From positions 1 to 64,000 of the forward strand of contig MCFE01000442.1 of assembly GCA_002104905.1 (NCBI GenBank): 64,000 bases of DNA. Direction: 5' to 3'. The notes beneath the pieces were generated by a model. It had not been told where the DNA came from and did not search any database. It saw only the letters and a list, made by a program, of their open reading frames with translations. The position numbers and the translations under genes were made by a program. Shown piece after piece: positions 37,236-50,000 of this stretch. The stretch is from Basidiobolus meristosporus CBS 931.73 (taxonomy: Eukaryota > Basidiobolomycota > Basidiobolomycetes > Basidiobolales > Basidiobolaceae). Numbering within the stretch: position 1 is the first letter of the stretch; every line of letters begins with the position of its first letter.

Positions 37236-37728
37236 TATACCTCGGGAAAATCAGTGCAGAGCAGATCCGCTGCTACTCTCCATTAGCATTGTCCATTCAT
37301 TCATTGATTCTATTATTGGGAAATAAATAATACATTTACAAGCGAGACATCCACACTACACGGCTTATGACTAATAGAAGATCGATCTAGAGTGGTTACC
37401 AGGTTTGGATAAATTCCGTCAAAATCCAAATGCCGGATCCAGTGACCGCACTTTGATCCAGATGCCATCTATTTTTGCCACTCTCGACCCATTATTAATC
37501 GGCCACGATAGCAGTCAGCGATAAGCGCCATTATTTTAGGAAAATGAGGTTTATTATGGTTGCCGGGATGGCCAAGGTTCCGTATTATGATTGATATATG
37601 TACACGTTGCAAACTTTTCAGGGAGAATGCCTGGTATTAAGGAATGCTGACTACGCAGATGTTAAATTAGTGGATGTGGCGGAGTTTCTTGACACTGCCA
37701 ATGTATGCTTCTAATGATAATGCTGCAC
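37236..37728. other. Convergent intergenic region
   Basis: These 493 bases are the 3' flanks of the tyrosinase and LITAF-like genes. No gene or repeat is recognised. Confidence 0.4.
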
Positions 37729-38292
37729 CTAAAGGCGACGATATCTACCGATAGGATATTGACAGTTCGGACACACGTGGACAACATCTATTTTTTTTGT
37801 GAGCAACTTGCCCAGAAACATCGAAACCTTTCTTTTGGAGCTTACCTTTGCACATGTGGGTGATGAACGGGACCCAAAAGAAAATACCAGTGAGCATGAA
37901 TCTAATCAAAGTTGGTAAGCCATTGTACCGATCGTACGAATCTCTGGAGGTATCACTTACAGTCCTAGCGAACTCAACCACACAGCTGAGCCATTCTTGA
38001 ATTTCAGATTGGTGGTGCAATAGTTGTGGCAACCGGGGCATTGAATCCGTAAGGGTGAGTCGCGAAGCCGAGTCTTACACAGACTGTGAAAACGACGCAG
38101 GCTTGGCGGGAGATCAGTTTCCAGAGAAGGGCGTGGTGGGGAGATAGTCTCGTAGTGATGTTTGAAGCTGGACAATCTTGAGTCAGATATTCCTTGTTCG
38201 TAGAACATTGATTGGGGAGGGATTGGTTGTGCTGGAAGGCTAGCGGAGGATACTGATCTCATGAGTGGATCCTTGTAGTAGGTGCTAGGCAT
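37729..38292 (-). CDS. LITAF-domain membrane-associated zinc protein
   Basis: LITAF-domain proteins sit on the cytosolic face of endosomal or plasma membranes through a helix flanked by two halves of a zinc ribbon. Three exons join as a Ser/Pro-rich N-terminus, then IQCPGCHNYCTTNLKFKNGS (first CxxC half) and AVWLSSLGL. The second exon gives the membrane-inserting stretch FMLTGIFFWVPFITHMCK, and the third gives DVVHVCPNCQYPIGRYRRL with the second CxxC. The last exon is found only by splicing GTAAGC to AAATAG (near 37785-37833); without it the second zinc half is lost. The CKD-V-H-CPNC motif is diagnostic. The role in this organism is unknown. Confidence 0.87.
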
Positions 38293-39467
38293 TATTCAAT
38301 GGAGGTAAGTGCGAAATCGCTAGCTTGGAGTTGGAGCAATATTGGGTTGGTGGTGTTGAGCTACTAGATGATGGTCAGGAGAGTGAAGGAACTGGGAGGT
38401 TATTTATATGGAACCGACGACTTCAACAGGTACGTAATGTTTCAAATTGAGCTTATTCCTAATTAATATTGATCTCTGCTTCCATTAAAAATCCAATGAT
38501 GCCGGTAATACATTTTTCGCATTGTGAACTGAAAATCTCCGATATGTGTTTCTGCGAAACACTGATCTGACTTCACCCAAATAGGCACGCCCTACGTATA
38601 AATAGAATAGCAGGGGGAAAACGATAATTTCATCTGTTGAAAATAGAAGAAATCTTCTGATCGATACGAAAAAATCCCCATTCCCAGTCCCACTCCCCAA
38701 GTCTTGTACAATTCAGCATGTTCTAATATTGTACTACATATATTTGATGGTGTTCCAGCGACCTAATCCTGGAAATGAATCATTAGGATGGGGAAAATAC
38801 CTTGGTGTGCAACGAAAAACTTTTTTCCTTTTTTGCTGGAAGAACATGATCGCGCTAAACCTTATAGTTGGAAGCCTAGAGGGATTGCTCATCAATTCCA
38901 GTAATGGCCAGTTTTTTTCCAATCACGAACGCTTGTCCAATAGATGGATGCTAGAGCCTTCTCGACAGCAATTCCATTCCTATAATGAGGAGGAGTGCCG
39001 GAGACTTGTCATGAGACTTATGCAAACGCAACCATTGCGAAGTCAATTTTAACATTGAAAATAATGGATCCCATCAGAAATATTTGGAAGAATATTCTTT
39101 CTAAATTGGTTTTGGGATGGATTCATTATCTAAAGATCCAATCACATCGAATGCTTGGCCAACCTGAGCCAATAGTAAGGCTCATTCCAACATTATACTG
39201 GAGAGGTGGCTTTAAGGTGAAGCGCGATCCTTCATTTATCCATCTATGGTATTGGCACTTACGCAGCCTAAAGGTAGCTCGATGCTTGCCTACTCGGCCA
39301 CTCGGGATGGAGTGTTGATCGGATTTTCATCCAACAATCCTAACCGGATGTATACAAGCTCGCAGGATCAGTTTTATAGGACAGTGTTGAGTAAAATGTA
39401 CACGGAATAGAACATGAAAAGTGAGGAAAATGCATACAGAAAAACGAAGTATGCCCACAGTATCTAT
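38293..39467. other. Intergenic region, no gene recognised
   Basis: About 1.2 kb between the LITAF gene and the receptor stop. Overlapping frames at 38729-39052 and 38995-39318 on plus lack homology signals, start context and splice sites. Confidence 0.4.
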
Positions 39468-40853
39468 CTATACGGATTCCAACTGATTCGAATAATTGTT
39501 GGACCAGCCTTTGTGATGAAGGAATCTTGGGAAAGTTTGCTGGAACATCATATCGGTCACTTCTGAGAGTGCCCGATCGAACAGCGTGCTCTCGACCTTT
39601 TCCTGCGTAAGATCATGGCTGATTCTTTGATATGTCTCGCCACGAATATTGATTTCGAAGTCAGCATTTCGGGCTATGAAGGTTTGAAATATTTCGTACG
39701 CCTCCTTGTGGAGCTTGGTACGCATAAGAGGTGTGCATTCGCTGCTTTCAAGGTCCTTCATATCATGGATCCATTGATTCACTCGGCGATAAAACAGCGG
39801 GTTCTCTACGCTGAAGTCGCGAACGCTAAATGCATGGAACTCTTGAAACAGAGAGGAATCCTTCAGGATGTCTTCAAACAAGGGCTGTGCTCCATCTCGC
39901 GTCGGATATGATGCCAAAAAACGGCGTTTCTCGCAAAAAGGAATGGCTACCGCAATGCAGTACATAGACATACACATTAAGGCGTTCCACATTTGGTTTG
40001 GAAACAATCGAAGGAGCGTTTCATTGTGGTTCAATTCGGTGGACAACAGGCATGCAATAGTGCTGACAGCTCCGATGCAGATGTCCCAGAGAACTTCTAC
40101 CTTTATATCGTAGGCGTCCCTAACGCCTCTCAAATAGTATAGCATGACAGGCAGGAGACCCAATGTATAGAGGATGAAGATACCTAGGACAGGGGACCAA
40201 TACCAACCATTAATGCATTCAGCAATAACGATGGTATATTGAGCGCTTTCTTCCGCGTTAAGCAATTGATAATGTATGGCAACAGTCAGGATGACGTGTG
40301 GTACCATCCATAAAAGAATGCATATAACATGGGCCTTGGAAGTGAGCAGGCAGCGTAACCAGCTTCCTTTGGGGAATAGGCTGCGATTCAGGGCTTCTGT
40401 AGTTGTGTTCAAGTATGAGTTTTTCTTGTGTTTTGACTCCTCTCCCAGCACCATACACTCGGGCGAGTATGCGAAGAGGATTTTTTCGGCCCCAAAGCGG
40501 TACAGAATGATTAGTCGAATGTGCTTCACAAGAGTAGTAATAATCCATAAGGGAAGAAAGAGGTACAGCTTCCAAAGGTAAGCAACACACGAGTAATGAG
40601 AGGATAAGGGGCCAGACAGTAAAACGTTAAGAGTCACTATAAGGTTCGATGCCGCATTAACACAGAACAGGGGAACACTGCGATATCGAATGCTCGGGTA
40701 GTTGCGATTTTTTATGAACACACAGGCAGTGGTAAGGACAAATAGAGTCCATACGCATGCTATAATGAGGTATACTATTTGCACCACATCAAAGTTCATT
40801 GAATGAAAGAAATTGTGGTAGTGTAGAGAACGGGGGTGTAATATGTCACGCAT
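39468..40853 (-). CDS. Seven-transmembrane receptor fused to RGS domain
   Basis: An intronless protein of 461 residues. Hydrophobic segments at about residues 23-46, 60-80, 90-112, 174-194, 218-241, 253-272 and 288-306 give seven helices. The cytosolic tail from about 324 to 445 is an RGS domain. It begins LFEDILKDSSLFQEFHAFS and continues YEIFQTFIARNADFEINI and VTDMMFQQTFPRFL. RGS domains speed GTP hydrolysis by G-alpha subunits, so this is a candidate receptor-type G-protein regulator, with the same architecture as plant RGS1 and several fungal proteins. A TATA-like sequence lies only ten bases before the first ATG, so translation may start at Met19 (40799) instead. The ligand is unknown. 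Confidence 0.85.
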   Translation of the reverse strand: MRDILHPRSLHYHNFFHSMNFDVVQIVYLIIACVWTLFVLTTACVFIKNRNYPSIRYRSVPLFCVNAASNLIVTLNVLLSGPLSSHYSCVAYLWKLYLFLPLWIITTLVKHIRLIILYRFGAEKILFAYSPECMVLGEESKHKKNSYLNTTTEALNRSLFPKGSWLRCLLTSKAHVICILLWMVPHVILTVAIHYQLLNAEESAQYTIVIAECINGWYWSPVLGIFILYTLGLLPVMLYYLRGVRDAYDIKVEVLWDICIGAVSTIACLLSTELNHNETLLRLFPNQMWNALMCMSMYCIAVAIPFCEKRRFLASYPTRDGAQPLFEDILKDSSLFQEFHAFSVRDFSVENPLFYRRVNQWIHDMKDLESSECTPLMRTKLHKEAYEIFQTFIARNADFEINIRGETYQRISHDLTQEKVESTLFDRALSEVTDMMFQQTFPRFLHHKGWSNNYSNQLESV

Positions 40854-41619
40854 GCCGTCATTCTTTATATAGCCTAGTTATGTTGCAGATCAACCAGTAG
40901 CCGTATTTGAATGTAGAATGATGCAATACAAAAAGTTAAATTGTTGGCACCGCTTTCTCCGTCAATAAGCACTTTGCTGAACCACATGGCGATCGAGTAC
41001 AAGCAGCACAGCTGGAATTGGAAGAAATTAAAATCTTCACCTAGGAATGGAAATACGAGAAATAGATTTCCTGAGTAAAGTGGGATATAACGTGTAAAGT
41101 TTCCGACTGTATCACTAGTCATGAGTGAGGATGTATAGACGACATCTGATAGCCCAAGTGGTGTTAAAAATCACGAATGAGATCATACGAGTCCATCAGT
41201 GGAATATAGCCACAATTTGAGGCCTAGAATCAGTGCCACCCTATATCTCTAGACACTTGGAAACATCGATATTTTCCCCCAATCCACTAGGATTCAACCG
41301 AGTCAGCCGGGGAGAATCCTCGGGGTTTTTACTAGGTTACACACAAGAGAAAGCACTTCAATATATCTATTTGCACCCAGTCTAGTATTCTTGATTACTA
41401 TACTAAGCTTCGCTAACTTTATACAAAATTGGGATGTGGTCGCTTAGAGTAATGCTGGTTTCTTGCTCAGAATTCGACATATCGTAAGCAATTTACCCAC
41501 AATTCGTTTATTCGCGAATATCTTTTCTTTTTACCCAAAATAGATGAATGCTACCCTATGTTTATTAAGCCGAATTTTCTACCCGTTGCCTTTTCATATT
41601 GTCCAACTTCTACAGCTAC
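40854..41619. other. Divergent intergenic region receptor/RNA14
   Basis: This is the promoter region of the 7TM-RGS gene and of RNA14. It contains an 82-codon minus-strand frame (40874-41122), hydrophobic and AT-rich, that I do not support as a gene. Nothing else is recognised. Confidence 0.4.
40863..40871 (-). promoter_or_regulatory. TATA box of the 7TM-RGS gene
   Basis: Read on the minus strand the sequence is TATATAAAG. It ends only about ten bases before the first ATG at 40853 but about 64 bases before the in-frame ATG at 40799. That spacing would favour the second ATG if transcription starts about 30 bases downstream. Confidence 0.4.
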
Positions 41620-44600
41620 ATGGAAGGCTCACATCCAGAAAAAATTGCTGATCGTGAGATAGAAACCCCACCAGTGGGTGTCATTCCTCCACCTGAAAAC
41701 AGCAATTTGGATGGCCAACAGGCAGCTTCACACACTGAAGGCGATTCAAATCAAGCTGTGGATGAGGAAACACTCAGACATTTGGAGCGCATAAAGAATG
41801 GAAGAGTTCTCTCCTTGGAAAAGAAGATTGCTGCAAATTCTTTTGACACTGAAGCGTGGCAATCATTGTTGGCTGAGGCCCACTTAATTGGCGATATTAA
41901 ACTGATCAGAGATTGTTACGAACGTTTCCTGAAGCAATTTCCAACTTCGGTAAGTCAAGCGCTCACTTTGGTGAGAGTCATAACGTGTATTTCTCGAAAA
42001 AAAATAAATCACTGTTGGCTCCCTACGGCTGAAACAGTAGGCGGTTTAAACCCAGACTTGTCTAGTTGGTACACTTTAAAATACTACACAATTGTTTTAC
42101 CACATTTCCGAGAGTAGACGCTTATTAGCACATGCAGACTTGAGCTTTTTTTAGTAGAGATACACTTGCACGTTATGATTCTTACCTGCCTTTCTTACAC
42201 TCTCCAGCTTTCCACCGGGACCTTTTTCTAATCCGTGAATTTTATTCTTTCCTAGTCTCGCCACTGGATCACCTATGCCGAATTTGAACTTAACCACAAC
42301 AACTATGCCAACGTGGAATCCATCTTCACACGCTGTCTTAGATCGGTCCCTTCGCTTGACTTGTGGAGGTTTTACCTGAATTATATACGTCGCATGAATA
42401 GTGGAGAAAACGGCTCCGCAGCTGGGCCTGATGTCAGAGCTGTAGTGGGGAAAGCTTATGAGTTTGTTTTGCAGCATATCGGGATAGACAAAGAAGCAGG
42501 CCCTATCTGGAGTGATTATATTTTTTTCCTGCGCACTGGAGAGGTATATTCTCTTGTGTCGGACCCAGTGAACTTCTTCGTATCAACTCTATTCTTTCTA
42601 GACACACAACACTTGGGAGGAGCAGCAAAAGATGGATCTTATGCGTAAAACCTACCAAAAAGCCATTGCGATCCCGTTGGTCAATGTTGAACACATTTGG
42701 AAGGAGTACGACTCGTTTGAAAACGGACTTAACAAACTTACGGTAATGTCATAATCAGTGAGGATCGGTGGGACTCTTTACTCATTGATCTATATCACGA
42801 TCGTAGGCCAAAAAATTCCTTGCCGAAAGATCTCCGTCATATATGACTGCGAGAACTGCGTTGCGAGAAATGCGCACCATCACCGACACGTTTGCTAAGA
42901 ACGTTCTTCCCCAACCTCCTCAATGGACCGACAGAGAAATCCAACAGGTAGTCTTGGAATATTGGCGGAACAAGCACTCTTTACTGAAAACCCTTTAGTT
43001 AGAAGCATGGAAACATTACTTGACTTGGGAGCGATCGAATCCACTACAGTTGGAAGACAAGGGTGCCTTGAGTGCCCGTGTCATATATGCCTACAAACAA
43101 GCACTCATAGCATTGCGGTTTTATCCCGAGATATGGTAATATCCATTCACTCCTAATTGGGTATGCCACTTTGATCGGTAACATTAAGATTCCTCGTACC
43201 CCAGGTATGATTTGGCCATTTACTGTGCTGAGAATGGGAAAACCGAAGAGGCGATAACGCATCTAAAAGCCAGTATCGAGGTTATACCCACTAGGTAATG
43301 CGAATATGTAGAAGCGTTTGAGCGCAATGTTATTGATAAGCTCCTTTTAGCTTGCTGCTACACTTCGCGTATTGCGAGCTAGAAGAGTCCAGGAAAAACA
43401 ACGCGCGAGCTCGGGAACTTTACGAGGCGCTATTGAAGAACATTGAAAAGCATATGGAGGAGATTCGTGCTTCTGGAGCACAGGAAATCAATGCACTGGT
43501 TCAAACACTTGCCTCTCAGGGTAATGAGATTGAAGAAGATACCGAAAGAGAGCGGGATGGTGAAGATAGGGAGCGGTTAAGAGTAAAGGAGCGTAACACC
43601 GAGAAACAAAAGGCAAAAGTAGAAGCCCGGGTAGAGAAGGCTCTGCTAAGTGTGAAGAAAGCCTATACACTAGTGTGGATCATGTTCATGAAATACGCTC
43701 GTCGTGCGGAGGTACCTATCTTTGATAAAGTATGCTATGACCTAAGTAGTCTAAACAACCGGCTGCCTTCCAGGGGATCAAAGCAGCCAGACAAATCTTC
43801 AGCCGAGCCAGAAAGGCAGCCGATACCACATACCATTTATTCATCAGTTCCGGTATGTTGAGCCTATGGTGATGTTTGGAAGTCTGATGAATTGACTCGA
43901 TTCATATAGCACTTATGGAGTATTACTGCAGTAAGGATCAAAATATTGCAGGCAAGATCTTTGAGCTTGGGCTCAAAACTTATGCCGTTGAACCGGGCTA
44001 CGTACTTCAGTACTTGGAATACTTGATACAAATGAATGATGATAACAGTAGGTCACCTTCATGACAAACCATCCACCACACCCTACTGATCGATGCAGAT
44101 ATTCGGGCTTTATTTGAGAGAGCGCTTACATCATTGTCTTCCGAACAAGCTGTGGACATCTGGAAAAAATTCACCGACTATGAAAACAAATATGGCGATT
44201 TAACCTCGGTGCAAAAGATCGAGCGGCGTATGACTGAAACGTATACTTCTGGTATGAGTCCAGTGCGACCTTAGTTCGATACTCCCCATCATTGATGTTT
44301 GCGATAATTCAGAAACTGCGCTCGGGAGGTTTGTTGATAGATATAGTTACTTGGATATCAATTACATAACCGAGAGTGAACTGGGAATCAGTAAGTGAAG
44401 CACTATCTACTTCTCCCGTCATCCACAGTATTTATCAGTTACTTTTAGTGCCCGGCGATGACAAGAAGAGCAAATCACGAAGCCTCTTGTTGAAAAACAT
44501 TGAGCCTATGATGGTCGAGCGATCAAAGGACCTCAATGCACGACAGCATGGTAGAAGGGCATTGCTAGATCCTATCCATCCAGAAAGGTACCCACGTCCG

Positions 44601-45319
44601 GACTTCAATCAGTGGACATCATACAAGCCACCTGTGGATTCGCTACGCCGTGGACAGTCTGGAGCCAGGGGTCAATCGCCACTACCCACTGCCCCTAGTG
44701 GCGCGTCAGCACCTGCGGGCAATTCTGCTCGTGCAGTTATTCCACCAGGCGTACCTGATGCCGTTGGGTATTTTATGGCCCAACTCCCACCTGCTCAAAC
44801 TTACAACGGTATGATTGCAAGGGTCGGTCGGTGATGGAATTTGTGCTTACTAATATGTTCAAATAGGGCCCATAATCAATGTTGATGATCTAATGAATTT
44901 AATTCTCAACACTGTTATTCCTGGTCAATTAAATCCACCCACTGCACCAGCCCATATGAGAGGCGCAACACCTCCAACCGGACCCGCTGGACCACCAACT
45001 GGGCCAATGTATGCTGGCAGAGGTGGACGTGGTGGCAACTTTTCCAAAAGAGTAATAGGTTCTATGCTATGGGATGTCAGCATTGCTAGATCACTCACCT
45101 GTTACATCTAGGGCCGTGGTGCCGGACCAGCCTCAGGTGGCATGAAACGAAAGCCATTAAGAGAACCGGAAAGTAATTATGACGGACCGGACATGTATGG
45201 TGGTAAGTACACTAATTTGCAATTAGATTTATGGCCCCGCTGACATACCTCCACTATTAGGAAAAGGACCGCGTCAACCCCCAACGAAGCGTCACCGTGA
45301 TGGACCAGATATGATATAA
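41620..45319 (+). CDS. RNA14: Cleavage stimulation factor RNA14/CstF77
   Basis: Rna14/CstF77 is the HAT-repeat scaffold of the pre-mRNA 3'-end cleavage and polyadenylation factor in the nucleus. The gene has more than a dozen exons. The first (41620-41949) gives an acidic N-terminus and [13 protein letters not shown]. Later exons give [68 protein letters not shown] and [17 protein letters not shown]. They continue with [11 protein letters not shown] and IRALFERAL, all HAT repeats spaced as in Rna14. The C-terminal part has Pro/Gly/Arg-rich segments ([17 protein letters not shown]) and a predicted monkeytail-like region. The intron after exon 1 (about 300 bases) is the longest here. The start ATG 41620 is the only good choice before the acidic N-terminus. 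Confidence 0.92.
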
Positions 45320-47000
45320 AATGTACACAAAACAAACCTTCCAACATAGCTGATTCACATGCTTTGATAGAGTTAGAGTCTACCGACACTCACTTTACAA
45401 AATAAACCAATCGGTTGAAAAAAGCCAGCAGCCAATTTAGCTCAGATAAGCAGAGAATGAAAGGATCTAAAGAAACCACAAACAAACTTAAAAATATCAA
45501 TCAATCAATCAATAAGGAAAAAAAAGATTGGATGTCAACTAAAATTAAGACTACCGTGAATATGAATGGTCTCCTTTCCCAATGTAAACGAAAATACTCC
45601 GACTGATTGGTGAGTTGGAATGAATTCAAAACATATAAATAATAGCCAATTAGTAAAGATTCTACCGTTTGATTCTAATTCTAGACTCTCCATCAGAAAC
45701 TTCATACTCTTTATAGAAGAGCGTGGATTGATCGAAAGATTTGCGATGTTCGGCAAGCTTACATCTGATGCACTTGGTCAAGTTTGTTTAGTGCCTTCCC
45801 AATCAGGTCCAGTGGTAAGTATAAGCCACGTTGGGCGAGACGCAGAGAAACGTTCATTCATGGATTTCCATTTCGTGTTACATACTGCATATTTCTCGTA
45901 TTCATTTCCAGTATTCAATGGAATGTATGTTGTATGGTATCTTCAGAAGATCGTGTGTAATTTGTTAACTAACCAAAGATGGTTGAGTTGTTCAAAATTA
46001 GCTGTCCTTGTGCACGGGATCTTCGATTAGATTTGCCTAGTATGGATGGAGGCTTTAAGCTATGTTGACAGCAAAATTCCTTGGAATCCATGATATTTGC
46101 GCTGATTACTTACTACTTCGATCAGGAGTGTACCACCGGCCCTACTCTGTCCTACGCACAAATAATGTGACAATCTATCCAAACACAATGTGGTTTGTTT
46201 CCTATAACATTTCAGGCGACTGATAACAAATAGCACTCCAATTGACAATGAGTTATTTATTTATGCTTTTCGTTTGTTTGTGGTGATATCAAGTTTATCT
46301 TACTTCTTTAGTAGGAAGTCCACCCGCGATTTTTGGGTAATCTATTGGGGGTTGAGATTCATTGGAAAAACCAATGTCACAATGAATAAAAACATCGATT
46401 TCCAGGAATTTTTTGGCCTTTCTGGATACTTCAACTGGCCCGATTAGAGCAAAACCTTGGCGTCCTACATGTATTTCCGGGGAAAGTCTTGAGCCAGACA
46501 GACTTAGGCCTCCCTGTTCACTGCATCAAAGAGCCTGTCGTTATCTACAGACCTGGGGTATGCAGCGTGAGGGCACGTCGACAGTTCAAGCATGTAGATA
46601 ATACAAAGTACAGTGCTTCGTAATTGTTTCTGACGAATGGTCAGAGATCACCATACGAGGAATTGGATCCATCATCATTGGTAAGGAACAATCACGTAGC
46701 GTTCGAGTGCCATCGTTAACATCGCATTTTTTCCTTTTCCATCGACCATTTCTTTTTATGTCCATATTCGTACAAGAAGTTGTTTCTAGCAAGATTTATA
46801 TCAGAGCTAGTAGATGACCCGACATATAAAAGGGCAGACATCCGTTTCTCAATGTTTGGAGTAGGCCGTCATAGACTCAGTATATTTTCCTTCATATAGA
46901 CCCTCTGTTCGACACATCAGTATATTTGTTATCAGCATTGCTTACCTAATTCACCGCCATTATACCCTTTAATAAGTAACTCTCCCACTTTCATACAATC
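45320..47000. other. Intergenic region with unassigned open frames
   Basis: About 1.7 kb upstream of the glucan synthase. A plus-strand frame at about 45620-46030 and another at about 46405-46617 stay open but show no known domain and no convincing start or splice sites. The last part, with TATAAAAG near 46826-46833, is the probable FKS promoter. Confidence 0.4.
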
Positions 47001-50000
47001 ATGGCTGCTGACGAAAGCTCCACACCAAATGGTTCGTCCAGGCCTCCATACCAAGAGTCGTATCATATGCACAATTTCTCTACCGCCGAGGATGGCCATG
47101 GAAGCTATCACGAAGAGCACTCGTATAGAACTCCAGAGCCCAATTACTTGACATACCTATCGGATGATTCGGACTCTGATTATTCCTCAAGTCACATTGC
47201 CCCTGTTGATGGCGAGAGCTCCGTAGTAGGAGCGCTACTGGATTCCCATGAACATCATGTACCTAAGATACCCGCACACATGTCCTATGTAAATAGCGGT
47301 AGCAGCAGTAAAGCTGCTAGCAAAGAGAAGCTCTCGTATCATAGCGATTATGATTCGAATTCTGCCTACAGCGATAGCCTCTATAATGCTAGATCTAATG
47401 GCCCAGGTGCCCGCATGCAAGGCACAAGTATAGACTCGTATAGTGCACCTAGACACGGCACTCTCGGAGATAGTAGATACGCCAAGTACGCACCCTCTTG
47501 TGATTCTCTCGTTGCTCTGCTGGAGACCAAGAAGAACAACCGAAATGAATCCTCTACTAGTATCAATAATTCCCGGAGTTCTTCACGCAACATGTCTCGA
47601 AGCAACTCCTGGTTCTCTGGTGACGGCACGCCTCCACCTGCATTTGATTACAACAACAACTCCCTACCCAGACCTTTCTTTAAGGACGATCCTTACCCAT
47701 CATGGGCCGTCAACCGACACTTGCCAGTGTCCCGCGAGGAAATCAAAGAGATCTTCGCCAGAATGCAAGAATGCTTCGGCTTCCAGGTGGACAATATGCG
47801 GAATCAGTATGATGCCTTAATGGTAATGCTGGATTCTCGCGCATCTCGAATGGCTCCTTATCAGGCGTTGGCTACTGTCCACGCCGACTATATCGGTGGT
47901 GAGAATGCCAATTACAAGAAATGGTATTTCTGCGCACATCTGAACAGGGATAACCCAGAGGAGCGGTCCAAGAGACCCCAGGAGACGAAGAAGAAGAAGA
48001 AAATGGCTTTCAAAAAGCGGGCGGAAGTCTTTGATGGAGATGACATTGAGGCTCAGGATTCCCACGAGTGTGCCGAAGAATCTTGGCGCATTAAGATGGC
48101 CGAGATGTCGCAGCATGATCGTGTTGGCCAGCTTGCTTTGTACCTGATGATCTGGGGTGAAGCGGCCAACATTCGTTTCGTGCCTGAGGCGATCTGCTTT
48201 ATTTTCAAGATTTGCTGGGATTATTACAGCAATCTACAACTCCAGGGCCTAACAACCACACTCCCGGAGGGACATTTCCTTCAGGAAGTCATCACTCCCT
48301 TGTACACATTCATCCGGGACCAATCTTACGACGTTATCCATGGTAAATTGGTCAAGAAAGACAAGGACCACTCCACCACCATCGGCTACGATGATGTGAA
48401 TGAGTTTTTCTGGACGTCCGAGGCGCTCGAGCGGATTGTTCTTGACGACAAGAAGACCGTCCGACTAATGGATTTCTCTCCCACCGAACGTTTCATGAAG
48501 CTGGGTGAGGTCAAATGGGAGCTTGTCTTCCGCAAAACGTACAAGGAGCGTCGAAGCTGGAGTCATTTGTTGGTCAACTTCTCCCGTTTCTGGATTCTCC
48601 ATATCGTCATGTTCTACTTCTACACCATGGGCAATGCTACCTGGCTATACACTAAACATGATGAGAAATCCACTCCTGTTGGTGTTCATCTAGGCATTGT
48701 TGCATTTGGTGGTGCTCTTGCAAGTTTCATTCAGCTTTTGGCCGCCATTTGCGAATATTTCTTCATCCCCCTTCAATGGGTCAGCTCGAAAATCCTGCTC
48801 AGACGAATCGGATTGATTCTTGCTATTCTCATTTTGAATTGTATTGCTGGGGCATACACCGTGATTGTCGACCGCGCTTCACCGATTGCTACCGCCGTTG
48901 GCGTGGTAGGCCTCATCATCGCTGTTTTTACCTTTTGCTACTTTGCCATTGTCCCCAGTAGCCAACTTTTCGCTCGTTTCAACGACAAGGGAAACACCAA
49001 GAACTTCACCAACCGCACCTTTACTAGCAACTTCCCTCGACTCAAAGATGTGGATCGCATGATGTCGATTGGATTGTGGGCCTGTGTGTTCGGATGTAAA
49101 TACATCGAAAGTTACTTCTACTTGGCCCTTTCCTTCAAGGACCCTCTCAAGCATACTGGCCAATATGCTATGGCCCAATGTGCCAAGACCGATACCATGC
49201 TTGTTTGTCAGATTATGAACGGGATCACCCTCTTCTTCATGGTGTTTTTGGATTTGATCCTTTTCTTCTTGGATACTTATCTGTGGTACATTATCATCAA
49301 CTCGCTCTTCAGTGTGGCCCGCTCCTTCTATCTTGGCGTTTCCATCTGGTCGCCATGGAGAAACGTTTTCTCTCGTCTCCCGAAGCGTATCTACACCAAG
49401 ATTTTGTCCATTGATGATATGGAGTTGAAATACCAACCCAAGGTGCTCTGCTCTCAGATCTGGAATGCCATCGTCATCTCGATGTACAGAGATCACTTGC
49501 TCTCGGTTGAACACGTACAGAAGCTCCTCTACCAACAAGTAACCAGCAGTGAAGGCGGCCGTTCCACTCTGAAGGCGCCTAGCTTCTTCATCTCCCACGA
49601 AGACACCTCCTTCAAGACTGAATACTTCCCCAAGGGTAGTGATGCCGAGCGCCGTGTGAGCTTCTTCGCCCAGAGTTTGTCGACTCCACTACCAGAGACC
49701 ATCCCAGTCGAGAACATGCCCACCTTTACTGTGTTTACTCCTCACTACAGCGAAAAGATCATTCTTTCCCTGCGTGAGGTAATTCGTGAGGAAGACAGAA
49801 ACTCCAAGATCACCCTGTTGGAATACCTGAAAAAGCTTTACCCTGCCGAATGGGAAAACTTCGTCAACGACACCAAGGTGCTTGCCGAAGAAAATAACAT
49901 GTACCCCTCTGATAACGAAGCATCCTTCCAAACCAACAAGAGCACGAGCAAGCGAAGACTTGAGGAATTGCCACTGCATTGTGTTGGATTCAAGACCTCT

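Noticed and set aside
40874-41122. 82-codon hydrophobic frame upstream of the 7TM-RGS gene
   Set aside because: AT-rich, separated from the receptor by a stop and a TATA box, no splice sites that would join it, no known family.
45620-46030. 136-codon plus-strand frame downstream of RNA14
   Set aside because: No domain, unlikely composition, and frames on the other strand are equally open; left as intergenic.
48879-49598. 239-codon frame opposite FKS1, with similar ones at 50046-50582, 50610-51092 and 51156-51674
   Set aside because: Antisense shadows of the long intronless FKS1 gene.
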